DNA from: Chitinophaga niabensis
GTDB taxonomy: Bacteria; Bacteroidota; Bacteroidia; Chitinophagales; Chitinophagaceae
DNA length: 64,000 bases
Direction: 5' to 3'
NCBI GenBank assembly: GCA_017849435.1
Contig: JAFIGY010000020.1
Location: 369,425-433,424, forward strand
In this document: positions 53,281 through 62,783 of the stretch, one piece after another
Layout: each line of letters begins with the position of its first letter
How positions within the stretch are numbered: position 1 is the stretch's first letter
Translations under genes and position numbers: made by a program
The notes under the pieces: generated by a model
The model's input: the letters and a program-made list of their open reading frames with translations, nothing else
Told to the model about the DNA's origin: nothing
The model's database searches: none

Positions 53281-56259
53281 ATGCGCCGACTATATCTCCT
53301 TTTGCTCTCTTTACTCTTTTCGTCATACGCATTTTCCGGCGATGGCTTCCGTTTTCGTTATATCGATCTGCCGGCCACATTGCGGGATGCAAATATCAGC
53401 GAAGCTTTGACGGACAATCGTGGAATGCTCTGGTTCTTTACCAGCAGCGGCCTGCATCGCTATGACGGAAACCAACTCCTCACCTTCAACCTTGTCAGCC
53501 AGCCTTCCATCGTCAATACGCCTATAACCCGCCTGTATATCGACAGATCAGACCGCCTCTGGATAGGCACGCAGAACGGCATCACCTGTTTCGATCTCAA
53601 AAGCTGGACCACGCGGCATATCAGGTTTTCCGCAGAACAGGGGCATATTCCCCGCCTTCTTTTTATCAGGGTTTTCTTTGAAGCATCCGACGGAAGTATG
53701 TACGCCGGCACACGGGATGGGAAATTGTACCGCATTTTATCATCCGGGCTCGAACTGGTGACGGATCTCATGAAAGATAATCCGATCATTGGCAGGGCCT
53801 CCGCCATCGAAGCCATTGGAGAGCCCGTCAAAGGCCAGCTGTGGCTGACTTTTAACGGCGGCTTCGTGGAAGTGCGCAAAAACGGTATCACCCGCTACAA
53901 TTCTATCCCCGGAGAAATCACCCGGCCTGAAGCATTTGTACACGCGCATGGAAAGATACTGTTCTATGTAAACGGCGCCCGGAAAGGATTATATGCATTT
54001 GACGTGCATACCAAAACCCTCACCCATCTGCCCACTCCCCACTGCGACACGCTCAAAAACCCCGGAAAAATATCCATCTTCCTGCTGAACCGCAACCAGC
54101 CCGCCATCTTTGTCAACCGGCTCGGTTTCTTCCCGTATAACATACAAGAGCAGAAAGAAGGAGACATGATCACCAGCCTGTCTGAAAACTTTTCCCGGTA
54201 TGATGTTAAATCCATCTGGGGAAAAGGAGCCAAAACCTATTTCACTTTCAATAAAGGCATTGCGGAGATCACGCAGCAGCAAACGCCGTTCAGGAACCTG
54301 CTGTACAGTCCATCCGCCGAAACCACCCCCAACAGTATCCGTTGTATTTACCGGCATACAGACAGTCTGCTGTACATCGGAACCTACAGCGAGAAATTCA
54401 TCGCTGTCAACGAAAGGACCGGAGAAAAGAAGAAAGTATCGAACGATTTCGTATATGCGTGCCTGCCATGGAATAAAGACCAGTTGCTGCTGGGCACGGA
54501 GGGGAATGGATTGCAATGGTTCCGGCCCGGGGATGGCTCTTTCCGGCCGGCGGCCAAAGATACCGGCCATCTCCACATGCATCGATATGTGATCAGTCTT
54601 GCCAAAGAAAATGATTCCACCGGATGGGCAGGCACTTATAACGGTGTTTTCCGCTGGAATGCCCTCACCGGCAACATATCACTTCCATGGAAAGGGCTGC
54701 TCGGCGAAGTGTTGCGGCAATCCCGGGTATACGACATCCTCATTGCCGGAGATAAAAGATACTTCTCCACCATGGAAGGCATCATCGTTTATACTCCTGC
54801 TGACGGCCGCTTAAAACGATTGATGGAAGGCACCCGTCCCGATCTCGCCCTGTCCAATTTTTATTGCTGCAGGATCGTGGGAACCGAATTGTGGGCCGGT
54901 ACCAGCGGCCGCGGCATACTCATACTGGACCGGCAGGGGAACCTGCTGCGCGAGATCAACAGCAGCAGCGGTCTTGCCGGCGATGCCGTCTACTCCCTGT
55001 TCCTGCAGGGGAAGTACATGGTGGCCGGTACAGATCACGGATTGAGTATCATCGATACCCACAGCGGAAGCATCCGCAATTATTCCCGCCTCGATCATCT
55101 GCCGTCCAACGAATTCAACCATGGCTCCCTGTTCGCGGAGAAAGGCCGGCTATACTTTGGCACGCTGAATGGAGTGACCTCCTTCGATATCACCGCGTTA
55201 TCCGACTATGATCCCACTGTTGAGACCACCGCACTCAGCTTTACCAGCTTTACCACAGGCACAAAGGAGGGGTTGCGGCATGATTACACCCTGCCCTACC
55301 AGTCCGCTCCCCGGATTGTTGTGGAGCCGGATGTGCATTATTTTTCTCTGCGCTTCGGAGGGGTGGATCATGCGATCGATCAGCTGAATTATTACTATCG
55401 CTTAAAAGAAAAGGCACCGTGGCAGGAGATCGGGCGGCAGCGGGAGATCGGGTTTGCCGGTCTTTCACCCGGGGAATACAGATTACAGCTGGCTTCGAGG
55501 GGGCCGGGGGACACAACAGTCACCCGACTATTAACGCTGCCGCTCACCGTATTGCCCGCGTGGTATGAAACCTGGTGGTTCAGGATACTCTGCCTCATCG
55601 CGGCCATTGCCCTCGTATGGTTCTTCTTCTGGTACAGGATGCAGCAGCTGATGCGTGAGCAGCGCCTGCGCACGAAGATAGCCGAAGATCTGCACGATGA
55701 AGTAGGCAGCTCCCTTACCCGGATCTACTTTCAGGCAGATATGCTGCAAATGCAATCCCGATCCATTGCGGAAGACAAAACGGCGCTCGAGAAAATAGCC
55801 GCATCCAGCAAGGAAGCACTGGGTGTGATGAGCGACATGGTATGGTCCATCGATGCACAATTTGACACCACGGACGACCTGGTATCCCGCATCCGGGATT
55901 ATATCAATCACCTGCAAAATGATCTCGACATCTCCGTTACGCTCGAACTGCGCGGAGACTATGCCTCCAGGCCGCTCAGCCAGATGATCCGGCAGAACTT
56001 CTTCCTCATATTCAAGGAAGCGGTGAATAACGCATCCAGGTATACGAGCGGGAACTGCATGCGGATATTACTGGAGTTCCAACAGGAGATCACACTGGAG
56101 ATCATCAATCCATATACCGACACCGCAGAAAGGATGAAAAGCTACCAGGGCGGAATGGGCTTACAGCATATGCAGGCGCGTGCCATTCGCATGAAAGGAC
56201 TGTTAACGGTCCAACGGGAAAATGGAGCGTTCCTGCTCCGCCTGATCGTTCCTTTCTAA
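53281..56259 (+). CDS. Two-component propeller sensor kinase (HisKA_3 type)
   Basis: A 992-aa sensor. A signal peptide is followed by a large periplasmic region of beta-propeller repeats (residues ~30-640; for example NRGMLWFFTSSGLHRYDG and SDRLWIGTQNGITCFD) and a Y_Y_Y-like domain (RYYYRLKEK-like segment near 700). One membrane helix lies at ~762-784. The kinase core has the HisKA_3 box AEDLHDEVGSSLTRI with His805 and an ATPase domain with EAVNNASRYTSG. In Bacteroidota such sensors typically detect carbohydrates. It is followed 56 bases later by its NarL-type partner. Confidence 0.93.
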   Translation: MRRLYLLLLSLLFSSYAFSGDGFRFRYIDLPATLRDANISEALTDNRGMLWFFTSSGLHRYDGNQLLTFNLVSQPSIVNTPITRLYIDRSDRLWIGTQNGITCFDLKSWTTRHIRFSAEQGHIPRLLFIRVFFEASDGSMYAGTRDGKLYRILSSGLELVTDLMKDNPIIGRASAIEAIGEPVKGQLWLTFNGGFVEVRKNGITRYNSIPGEITRPEAFVHAHGKILFYVNGARKGLYAFDVHTKTLTHLPTPHCDTLKNPGKISIFLLNRNQPAIFVNRLGFFPYNIQEQKEGDMITSLSENFSRYDVKSIWGKGAKTYFTFNKGIAEITQQQTPFRNLLYSPSAETTPNSIRCIYRHTDSLLYIGTYSEKFIAVNERTGEKKKVSNDFVYACLPWNKDQLLLGTEGNGLQWFRPGDGSFRPAAKDTGHLHMHRYVISLAKENDSTGWAGTYNGVFRWNALTGNISLPWKGLLGEVLRQSRVYDILIAGDKRYFSTMEGIIVYTPADGRLKRLMEGTRPDLALSNFYCCRIVGTELWAGTSGRGILILDRQGNLLREINSSSGLAGDAVYSLFLQGKYMVAGTDHGLSIIDTHSGSIRNYSRLDHLPSNEFNHGSLFAEKGRLYFGTLNGVTSFDITALSDYDPTVETTALSFTSFTTGTKEGLRHDYTLPYQSAPRIVVEPDVHYFSLRFGGVDHAIDQLNYYYRLKEKAPWQEIGRQREIGFAGLSPGEYRLQLASRGPGDTTVTRLLTLPLTVLPAWYETWWFRILCLIAAIALVWFFFWYRMQQLMREQRLRTKIAEDLHDEVGSSLTRIYFQADMLQMQSRSIAEDKTALEKIAASSKEALGVMSDMVWSIDAQFDTTDDLVSRIRDYINHLQNDLDISVTLELRGDYASRPLSQMIRQNFFLIFKEAVNNASRYTSGNCMRILLEFQQEITLEIINPYTDTAERMKSYQGGMGLQHMQARAIRMKGLLTVQRENGAFLLRLIVPF

Positions 56260-56315
56260 CCACCTCCCCCAAAGTAGGGATACCTATATTTCTTTTATCA
56301 AAACATCTTTGCAAT

Positions 56316-56936
56316 ATGATTCAACTGGGAGTGATTGAAGACGATCCCGAGATCAGAAAGACGTTGACTGATTTCTTCAACGGCCAGCCGGGATTCGCAT
56401 GCCCTGTTTCCGCAGCCACTGTGGCGTCTTTCCTTGAGGAATGGACACCGGATACAGAACTGGATGTTGTGCTGTCTGATATCGGCCTGCCCGGTCAGTC
56501 CGGCATCAAAGGCATACCGCAGATCAAAAAAAGATCGTCCCGGTGCCAGGTGGTCATGCTCACCGTATACGATGATCCGGACAAGGTATTCCAGGCGCTT
56601 TGTGCCGGAGCAACGGGATATCTGCTCAAGCAAACGCCGTTGCTGAAGATCAAAGAAGCGCTTGTTTCGCTCAACGAAGGCGGTGCACCGATGTCACCGG
56701 GCATTGCCAGAAAAGTGGTGGCCTATTTCAATCCCAAATCCGCGCATGACCTCTCAGAAAAGATCACGCCGCGAGAAGGGCAGATATTACAGGCCATCGA
56801 AGAAGGTATGACCAACAAGGAAGTGGCCGCATTGCTTGGCATCACACTGGAAACCGTTAAATCCCACATCAAGAATATCTACAGGAAGCTCGAAGTCAAT
56901 AATCGCCATGCACTTATCCGGGGAAAATATAAATAG
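56316..56936 (+). CDS. NarL/FixJ-family response regulator
   Basis: A 206-aa regulator with receiver domain (EDDPEIR; Asp55 in VLSDIGLPG; Lys in GYLLKQTP) and a LuxR-type DNA-binding domain at ~140-206 (ITPREGQILQAIEEGMTNKE; VKSHIKNIYRKL). It pairs with the propeller kinase. A -7-like box (CATCTTTG, 56304-56311) ends four bases before the ATG, so its own mRNA could be leaderless. Confidence 0.94.
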   Translation: MIQLGVIEDDPEIRKTLTDFFNGQPGFACPVSAATVASFLEEWTPDTELDVVLSDIGLPGQSGIKGIPQIKKRSSRCQVVMLTVYDDPDKVFQALCAGATGYLLKQTPLLKIKEALVSLNEGGAPMSPGIARKVVAYFNPKSAHDLSEKITPREGQILQAIEEGMTNKEVAALLGITLETVKSHIKNIYRKLEVNNRHALIRGKYK

Positions 56937-57022
56937 CCCCTCCTGTTAACTAGTGACCATGCCTATGCCTGTCGAAGCGGAGTCAGCAGCAATGCGGCTC
57001 CTGCTTCGATTTCCGCGAATTA

Positions 57023-59251
57023 ATGATAATTTTGCCCCATAAACCAATTGATTTGAGCGTTTCCGTTTTCCTGATCACTCCGCCTTTCACCCAGCTGAAC
57101 ACGCCCTACCCGGCCACAGCATACCTGAAGGGTTTCCTCAACACAAAGAACATTACGTCCTTCCAGGCCGACCTTGGCATAGAAGTGACGCTGGCGCTGT
57201 TTTCCCGTCAGGGTCTTCAAACGCTCTTCGAGGGCATTGATCCGCGGCAGGAGGGATTGCCGGAAAACATTGCCCGCATCATTGCACTGCAGGACGATTA
57301 CATCCATACGATCGACGATGTGATCCGTTTTCTGCAGGGGCAGAATCCTACGCTGGCGCATCGTATCTGCAAACGCGACTTCCTGCCCGAGGCCGGCCGG
57401 TTCGCACAACTCGAAGACCTCGCATGGGCTTTTGGCTCCATGGGTACGCAGGATAAGGCCAAACACCTCGCCACCATGTATCTCGAAGACCTTTCAGATC
57501 TTATCATGGAATGTGTGGACGAGCATTTCGGGTTCAGCCGGTATGCGGAAAAGCTGGGCCGGTCCGCCAACAGCTTTGACGAACTTTATAACGCACTGCA
57601 AAAGGAATACACCTATATCGATCACATCCTCATCAACCTCCTGCAAAGGCACATGGAGACCATACAACCGCGTATGGTTGCTATTTCCGTGCCCTTCCCC
57701 GGGAACCTGTATACATCGTTGCGCTGCGGTCAGTGGATCAAACAGCATTATCCGGATGTGAAGGTGGCGATGGGCGGAGGGTTTGCCAACACAGAACTGC
57801 GTTCCCTTTCCGATCCCCGTGTTTTTGAGTGCTATGATTTCATTACGCTGGATGACGGCGAAGCGCCACTGGAGAACCTGATCGCCCATGTGGAAGGGAA
57901 ACTGCCGCTCACAGAGCTGAAGCGCACCTTTACGCTGCTCGATAACAAAGTGACCTACTTCGATAACAAAGCCTGCACAGACTACAAGCAGGGCGCGGTG
58001 GGAACACCTGATTACAGTGATTTTCTGCTCCACCATTATATCTCCGCCATTGAAGTGGTAAACCCCATGCACCGCATGTGGAGTGACGGACGCTGGAACA
58101 AGCTGACCATGGCGCACGGCTGTTACTGGGGCAAATGTACCTTCTGCGACATTTCCCTCGATTACATCCGGCTCTACGAACCCATTGCCGCCAGCCTGCT
58201 TTGCGACCGGATGGAAGAGATCATCGCGCAAACCGGGCAGAACGGTTTTCATTTCGTGGACGAGGCCGCCCCGCCCGCACTCATGCGCGCGCTGGCGTTG
58301 GAGATCATCCGCAGGAAACTTACCGTCAGCTGGTGGACGAACATCCGCTTCGAAAAAAGCTTCACCCGCGATCTCTGCCTGCTCCTTAAAGCTTCCGGAT
58401 GCATTGCCGTATCCGGGGGACTGGAAGTGGCTTCTGACAGGTTGCTCGAGCTGATACAAAAAGGGATCACCGTAGCGCAGGTAGCCCAGGTCAACCGGCA
58501 TTTCACTGAAGCCGGCATCATGGTACACGCCTATCTGATGTATGGCTTCCCAACGCAAACAGAGCAGGAAACCATCGATTCACTGGAGATGGTGCGGCAG
58601 ATGTTCAAAGCAGGCATCCTGCAGTCCGCATTCTGGCACCTGTTCACCATGACGGCGCACAGTCCTGTCGGATTGAATCCCGGGAAATTCAAAGTGAAAA
58701 AAGAAACCGAACAGACCGGTACTTTCGCCAACAACGACATCCTGCACATCGATGAAACAGGCGCCGATCATGAAGCATTCGGCTATGGATTGAAGAAATC
58801 GCTGCTCAATTACATGCACGGCCTTTGCCTCGATGATTCTCTTCAGCATTGGTTCGATTTCAAAGTACCGAAAACCAGGGTACCTGCTGATTACATCATG
58901 AAGGCCCTGGAAGAAGACGCGTTCAGCACTCCCAAACCCACTGCCAAGGTCGTATGGCTCGGGAAAAATCCGGCTGTGGAAACATTCGTTAAATCGAAAA
59001 AAGGCAATCAGTGGGAAATGGCCGCACTTACTTTCCAGGACCGGAAAGAAAAGATCAACATTCAAGTTAACCAGCAACAGGGTTTATGGCTGGCAGACAT
59101 GTTGCAAAAACTTTCCGTTACTAACGGTAAGACCTATACGCTTCAGGAAGTTAAAGACAGCTACGATGCAGCAGGGCTGGAGGATTTCGAGCTTTTCTGG
59201 GATAACAGGCCGGTAAATAATTTATATAAATTAGGATTATTGCGGTTATAA
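57023..59251 (+). CDS. B12-binding-domain-type radical SAM protein
   Basis: A 742-aa protein. Residues ~10-300 look like a cobalamin-binding-type Rossmann domain (VAMGGGFANTELRS; FITLDDGEAPLENL), but the B12-ligand motif D-x-H-x-x-G is not seen. The iron-sulfur cluster site is CYWGKCTFC at Cys367/372/375, with spacing C-x4-C-x2-C rather than the usual C-x3-C-x2-C. GGLEVASDRLLELIQKG and AYLMYGFPTQTEQE are typical radical SAM core strands. The last ~100 residues look winged-helix-like. A promoter-like TAATTTTG (57027-57034) overlaps the first ATG, so a TTG start at 57053 is possible. The product is unknown. Confidence 0.88.
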   Translation: MIILPHKPIDLSVSVFLITPPFTQLNTPYPATAYLKGFLNTKNITSFQADLGIEVTLALFSRQGLQTLFEGIDPRQEGLPENIARIIALQDDYIHTIDDVIRFLQGQNPTLAHRICKRDFLPEAGRFAQLEDLAWAFGSMGTQDKAKHLATMYLEDLSDLIMECVDEHFGFSRYAEKLGRSANSFDELYNALQKEYTYIDHILINLLQRHMETIQPRMVAISVPFPGNLYTSLRCGQWIKQHYPDVKVAMGGGFANTELRSLSDPRVFECYDFITLDDGEAPLENLIAHVEGKLPLTELKRTFTLLDNKVTYFDNKACTDYKQGAVGTPDYSDFLLHHYISAIEVVNPMHRMWSDGRWNKLTMAHGCYWGKCTFCDISLDYIRLYEPIAASLLCDRMEEIIAQTGQNGFHFVDEAAPPALMRALALEIIRRKLTVSWWTNIRFEKSFTRDLCLLLKASGCIAVSGGLEVASDRLLELIQKGITVAQVAQVNRHFTEAGIMVHAYLMYGFPTQTEQETIDSLEMVRQMFKAGILQSAFWHLFTMTAHSPVGLNPGKFKVKKETEQTGTFANNDILHIDETGADHEAFGYGLKKSLLNYMHGLCLDDSLQHWFDFKVPKTRVPADYIMKALEEDAFSTPKPTAKVVWLGKNPAVETFVKSKKGNQWEMAALTFQDRKEKINIQVNQQQGLWLADMLQKLSVTNGKTYTLQEVKDSYDAAGLEDFELFWDNRPVNNLYKLGLLRL

Positions 59252-59300
59252 TAAAAAAAAATTGTAGCTTAGTGTACGATCATTTTTTTAAATGATTCAT

Positions 59301-59353
59301 ACTGGATGTTTGCGATTCCCGTGCTATAAAAAAGCAAACAAAAACCAGTTTTT
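59301..59353 (+). terminator. Imperfect hairpin after the radical SAM gene
   Basis: ACTGG and TGTTTGC (59301-59313) pair with GCAAACA and CCAGT (59334-59349), with small bulges, and a TTTT tail follows. It lies 50 bases after the stop and is a plausible terminator, though it is less compact than the next hairpin. Confidence 0.45.
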
Positions 59354-59410
59354 ATGATGTTAACTCGTATAGAAGGCATCGTTCCTTCCCACCGGAAAAA
59401 TGATTACCGG

Positions 59411-59448
59411 TTAGCATGCGGAAAACAATTTTTTCCTGCTAATTTTTT
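59411..59448 (+). terminator. Compact intrinsic terminator in the radical SAM-VapBC gap
   Basis: Arms of 6+6 bp (TTAGCA/TGCTAA and GGAAAA/TTTTCC) with a 3-base bulge, a 5-base loop and a six-T tail (59443-59448). The 326-base gap 59252-59577 also holds a hairpin at 59301 and the toxin-antitoxin operator at 59540. A terminator at this distance could end a separate short RNA between the two hairpins. Confidence 0.6.
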
Positions 59449-59539
59449 CTGTCGGCCACCTCTTCGGTTGTTACAGCTATTGCCTGTATGGCCCGGTTGT
59501 TATGGGTAGCACCGCATACTTTTAACATGCTTTGTATGG

Positions 59540-59570
59540 ATATACGCATATTTTGAAATTATGCGTATAT
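59540..59570. promoter_or_regulatory. Inverted-repeat operator of the toxin-antitoxin operon
   Basis: Perfect 11-bp arms (59540-59550 and 59560-59570) with a 9-base spacer lie just before the antitoxin ATG (59578). A -7-like box TATATTTG (59566-59573) overlaps the right arm, so a bound antitoxin would cover the promoter. This fits autoregulation, and the transcript would be nearly leaderless. Confidence 0.65.
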
Positions 59571-59577
59571 TTGAAAT

Positions 59578-59820
59578 ATGAAAGCAAGATTAAACCTCAC
59601 CATTGAAGAAAAACTTTTACAACGTATGAAAGCATATGCAAATGCCAGAAAAATGAGCCTGTCTGAACTCGTAGAATCTTATTTCGAGAAAGTAACCAGG
59701 CCTGTACAACGTATCTCCATTGTTGACCTTGTTGAAAATATGAAAGTTCCTGCTATCCCTAAAGGCCGGGATCTCCGGAACGAATATTTCAACGACATCG
59801 AGAAAAAGTATGGCAAATAA
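59578..59820 (+). CDS. Antitoxin of a VapBC-like pair (DUF6364-like, ribbon-helix-helix)
   Basis: An 80-aa protein. The N-terminal MKARLNLTIEEKLLQRMKAY and SLSELVESYFE follow the ribbon-helix-helix pattern of antitoxins annotated as DUF6364. The acidic, flexible C-terminus (LRNEYFNDIEKKYGK) would wrap the toxin. It overlaps the toxin gene by 11 bases, and an inverted repeat lies in its promoter. Confidence 0.85.
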   Translation: MKARLNLTIEEKLLQRMKAYANARKMSLSELVESYFEKVTRPVQRISIVDLVENMKVPAIPKGRDLRNEYFNDIEKKYGK

Positions 59821-60232
59821 GCTTTTCCTGGATGCCAATGTGATCATTGACTTTATCCTGAAAAGGCCGGAAGGTTATCAACCGGCGAAGGCTATTTTTG
59901 AGGATATCGTCAATGGGCAGTTCCAGGCCTATACCAGTCCGGTTGCCATTCACATTGTCACACACATTGCGGGAAAGATACTGGGTGTACCGGCGGCCAG
60001 GAAACTGATCTTATCGCTGCTCAACGAAGTGCAGGTGCTCGACACGAGTCATGACGTCATGATACAGGCGTTGGGCGGGAATTGGCATGATGTGGAAGAT
60101 GCATTCCAATATTATACTGCGTTACGGCATCGGATGGATATATTTATATCCCGGGATGAGGGCTTGCATAAAAAAGCGTTGCCGCCGTTACCGGTACTTT
60201 CCCCTGACCGTTTTGTAAAATTGTATGGATAA
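59810..60232 (+). CDS. PIN-domain RNase toxin (VapC-like)
   Basis: A 140-aa PIN protein. The acidic metal-binding residues are Asp8 and Asp14 in LFLDANVIIDFIL, with further acidic positions in HDVEDAFQYYTA and SRDEG. PIN toxins cut RNA, often tRNA, when the antitoxin is degraded. The length is normal. Its end overlaps the start of the secreted beta-helix gene by eight bases, an unusual link for a toxin-antitoxin module. Confidence 0.9.
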   Translation: MANKLFLDANVIIDFILKRPEGYQPAKAIFEDIVNGQFQAYTSPVAIHIVTHIAGKILGVPAARKLILSLLNEVQVLDTSHDVMIQALGGNWHDVEDAFQYYTALRHRMDIFISRDEGLHKKALPPLPVLSPDRFVKLYG

Positions 60233-61778
60233 GAAGAACAAACAACTGTCTCTTTGCCTGGCACTGCTTTTTTGCAGCCTGCCTGTTTTCGCCGCAAAAT
60301 ATTATGTGGATGCGCTCACCGGGAATGACGGGAACGATGGAAAACATCCTTCCAGGGCGTTCCGTACGCTGGACAAAGTCAACCAGCTGACCCTCTCGGC
60401 CGGAGACACCCTCCTTTTCCGCAACGGCACCTCCTACGAGGGCGCTTTGCGGATCAGCGGGTCCGGTACCGAAGCGCATCCCATCCTCATCAGCAATTAC
60501 GGCACCGGCAGGCTGCCGGCAATCCATGGCAAAGGGGCCGCAGAAGCCGCACTCACGGTCTTCAATTCCACCTTTCTCACGGTGGAGAACCTGGAGATCA
60601 CCAATACCGGTGCAGAAAGGAAACCACACCGTAAAGGCGTGCATCTGCTGCTGGATAACTTCGGGATCGCGAAAGACATCTGCCTCCGCAAACTGTACGT
60701 GCACGATGTGAATGGCAGTAACGTGAAGAAACAGGGTGGCGGAGCCGGGATCCACTGGACCAACCGGGGCGACAAAACACGCTCTGCATTCGACGGCCTC
60801 ATCATCGAGCATTGCCGGATCGAACGGACAGACCGCAACGGGATCACCAGCAGCGGCTATTGGTCCAGGACCTCCTGGTTCCCCAGCAAACATGTGATCA
60901 TCCGCTATAATCATCTTGAAGATATCGGCGGGGATGGTATTGTGCCCATCGGTTGTGACGGAGCGATGATCACACATAATACGCTTTACCGTGGCGGCCA
61001 GCGCTTCCCGGAAGGGGACGCCGCCGCAGGTATCTGGCCCTGGAGCTGCGACAATACCATAATCGCTTACAATGAAGTGGCGTATTACAACGGGCCCTGG
61101 GATTCCCAGGGGTTTGATTCCGACTGGAACTGCCGCAATACCCTGATCGAGTATAATTACAGTCACGACAACGTTGGCGGTTTCGTACTCGTCTGCAACG
61201 ACGGAAATGTAAAAGCACCGCAGAGCGTCGGGAACACGGGTACCATCATCCGTTACAACATCAGTATCAATGATGGCTTCCGCTCCACCTTCAAAAGCGC
61301 CGGCTTCTCCCCTGTCTTTCATTTCGCAGGCCCTACATTCAATAACAAGGTTTACAACAATCTCATCTACATCACCCGTGCCCGGCCTTCGCACACCGAC
61401 AGCACCCTGGTGGCGATGGATAACTGGGGCGGATATGCGGACAGTACCCTGTTCGCCAACAACATCTTCTACACGGAAGGCACCGTTGATTACGACATGG
61501 GAAAAAGCACCCGCAACTTCTATGAAAGCAACATCTACTATGGGCAGCATCTGAACAAACCGGCAACACCGGGAGAAATAGCGGAGCGACCGAAGTTCAG
61601 GAGCTACCCCATGAAAGCGCCCGAAGGATTCTCAGCGTTAAAAGCGTTCATGCTCCTTTCCGGGGGGAGCGGGCATAAAGGGAAGATGATAGAGCGCGGT
61701 GGGGTGAGGGATTTCTTCGGTAATATGATCCCGGCCAATACAGCGCCGGTGATCGGTGTGCATCAGTCAACGCAATAA
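60225..61778 (+). CDS. Secreted right-handed parallel beta-helix protein
   Basis: A 517-aa protein with a signal peptide (cleavage near PVFAA) followed by AKYYVDALTGNDGNDG, the common opening of secreted beta-helix proteins, and repeated rungs such as TVFNSTFLTVENLEITNTG and NTIIAYNEVAYYNG. The fold is shared by pectate lyases, polysaccharide lyases and many adhesins; no catalytic set is evident. The start overlaps the toxin stop by eight bases. It may act in polysaccharide degradation, but this is not shown. Confidence 0.87.
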   Translation: MDKKNKQLSLCLALLFCSLPVFAAKYYVDALTGNDGNDGKHPSRAFRTLDKVNQLTLSAGDTLLFRNGTSYEGALRISGSGTEAHPILISNYGTGRLPAIHGKGAAEAALTVFNSTFLTVENLEITNTGAERKPHRKGVHLLLDNFGIAKDICLRKLYVHDVNGSNVKKQGGGAGIHWTNRGDKTRSAFDGLIIEHCRIERTDRNGITSSGYWSRTSWFPSKHVIIRYNHLEDIGGDGIVPIGCDGAMITHNTLYRGGQRFPEGDAAAGIWPWSCDNTIIAYNEVAYYNGPWDSQGFDSDWNCRNTLIEYNYSHDNVGGFVLVCNDGNVKAPQSVGNTGTIIRYNISINDGFRSTFKSAGFSPVFHFAGPTFNNKVYNNLIYITRARPSHTDSTLVAMDNWGGYADSTLFANNIFYTEGTVDYDMGKSTRNFYESNIYYGQHLNKPATPGEIAERPKFRSYPMKAPEGFSALKAFMLLSGGSGHKGKMIERGGVRDFFGNMIPANTAPVIGVHQSTQ

Positions 61779-61789
61779 AAAATGTGCAT

Positions 61790-62767
61790 TCAGAAGCTGA
61801 AACAACGCAGCTGTTTCTGTTGACGGTTGGACTGCTTAAAATAAAAGCCCAGCGAAAGTTCATGCGTTCCGTGAGAATAAGTGCGGAACTTGTTCAATGG
61901 ATAATCATAAGAATACCCGATTCGCAATTCAGGCAGCACAAACACCTCCACCGTACCGATTATATCGCTTGCAGTGGATAGCCCGGCCTGCAAATGGGGC
62001 TTGTTATACAGATGCACTGCAGTACGATAGCTCGCGCCAACCCATACCAGCTCTTTCAATAACAGAAAAAGATTGATATCCATCCCGGTAGGTCCGCCCC
62101 TGTCGTCTTTCAACAGAAAAGAAGGCTTGAGCCACACCGCTTCGCTTAAAGGTAATAACCCACCGGCGGTGAGGTAGTAGTGTGGTTTGGGAACCGGTAT
62201 GCTGCTGGCCAACGGTTTATTCTTCACCTGATATTGCGCTGTGATATTATCCACCGAAAAACCGACAAAGAATCTCTCGGCCGAATAATAAATACCTGCC
62301 CGCGTATCGAAGAAACGCATGCTCTGCCTGCCGTTTGCAATAACGGGATCGTTCGGATTGTCCAGGTCAATACGACTGGCGTCAATCCCTACCTGCATCA
62401 TTCCCGCTCCGATCCCAAAGGCAAGATGGCCATGCTCATCCCCTAACGGGATCCGGTAAGCATAGTTGCCGTAAAAGGAGAACAGGTTCTGCGCTCCCAC
62501 CTTGTCGTAGGCTACCTGCAATGCCAACCCCACCCGCTCGTTTCGCGTAACACCATCCACAGCAAGGCACATTGTTTCCGGAGCGCCTGGTATATCTATC
62601 CATTGCTTACGATAGTAAGCATGCATATTCAATTCCTCCCGATATCCTGCATAAGCGGGATTGATATAGATACCATTGAAAAGGTATTGACTGAATTGTG
62701 CATCCTGCTGCGCGAGAACAGTTTGATATGTTGTCAACAGGAAGAGGATGCTGATAATGACACGCAT
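61790..62767 (-). CDS. PorP/SprF-family type IX secretion outer-membrane protein
   Basis: A 325-aa protein with a signal peptide (ending VLAQ) and the family opening QDAQFSQYLFNGIYINPAYAG, then a beta-barrel. PorP/SprF proteins work with the type IX secretion system to attach large surface proteins, and their genes usually follow that of the exported protein. Here it comes last after a CHU-C-terminal protein and a large surface protein, 16 bases after the former. Confidence 0.92.
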   Translation of the reverse strand: MRVIISILFLLTTYQTVLAQQDAQFSQYLFNGIYINPAYAGYREELNMHAYYRKQWIDIPGAPETMCLAVDGVTRNERVGLALQVAYDKVGAQNLFSFYGNYAYRIPLGDEHGHLAFGIGAGMMQVGIDASRIDLDNPNDPVIANGRQSMRFFDTRAGIYYSAERFFVGFSVDNITAQYQVKNKPLASSIPVPKPHYYLTAGGLLPLSEAVWLKPSFLLKDDRGGPTGMDINLFLLLKELVWVGASYRTAVHLYNKPHLQAGLSTASDIIGTVEVFVLPELRIGYSYDYPLNKFRTYSHGTHELSLGFYFKQSNRQQKQLRCFSF

Positions 62768-62783
62768 GTTTGATATTTTTTGT

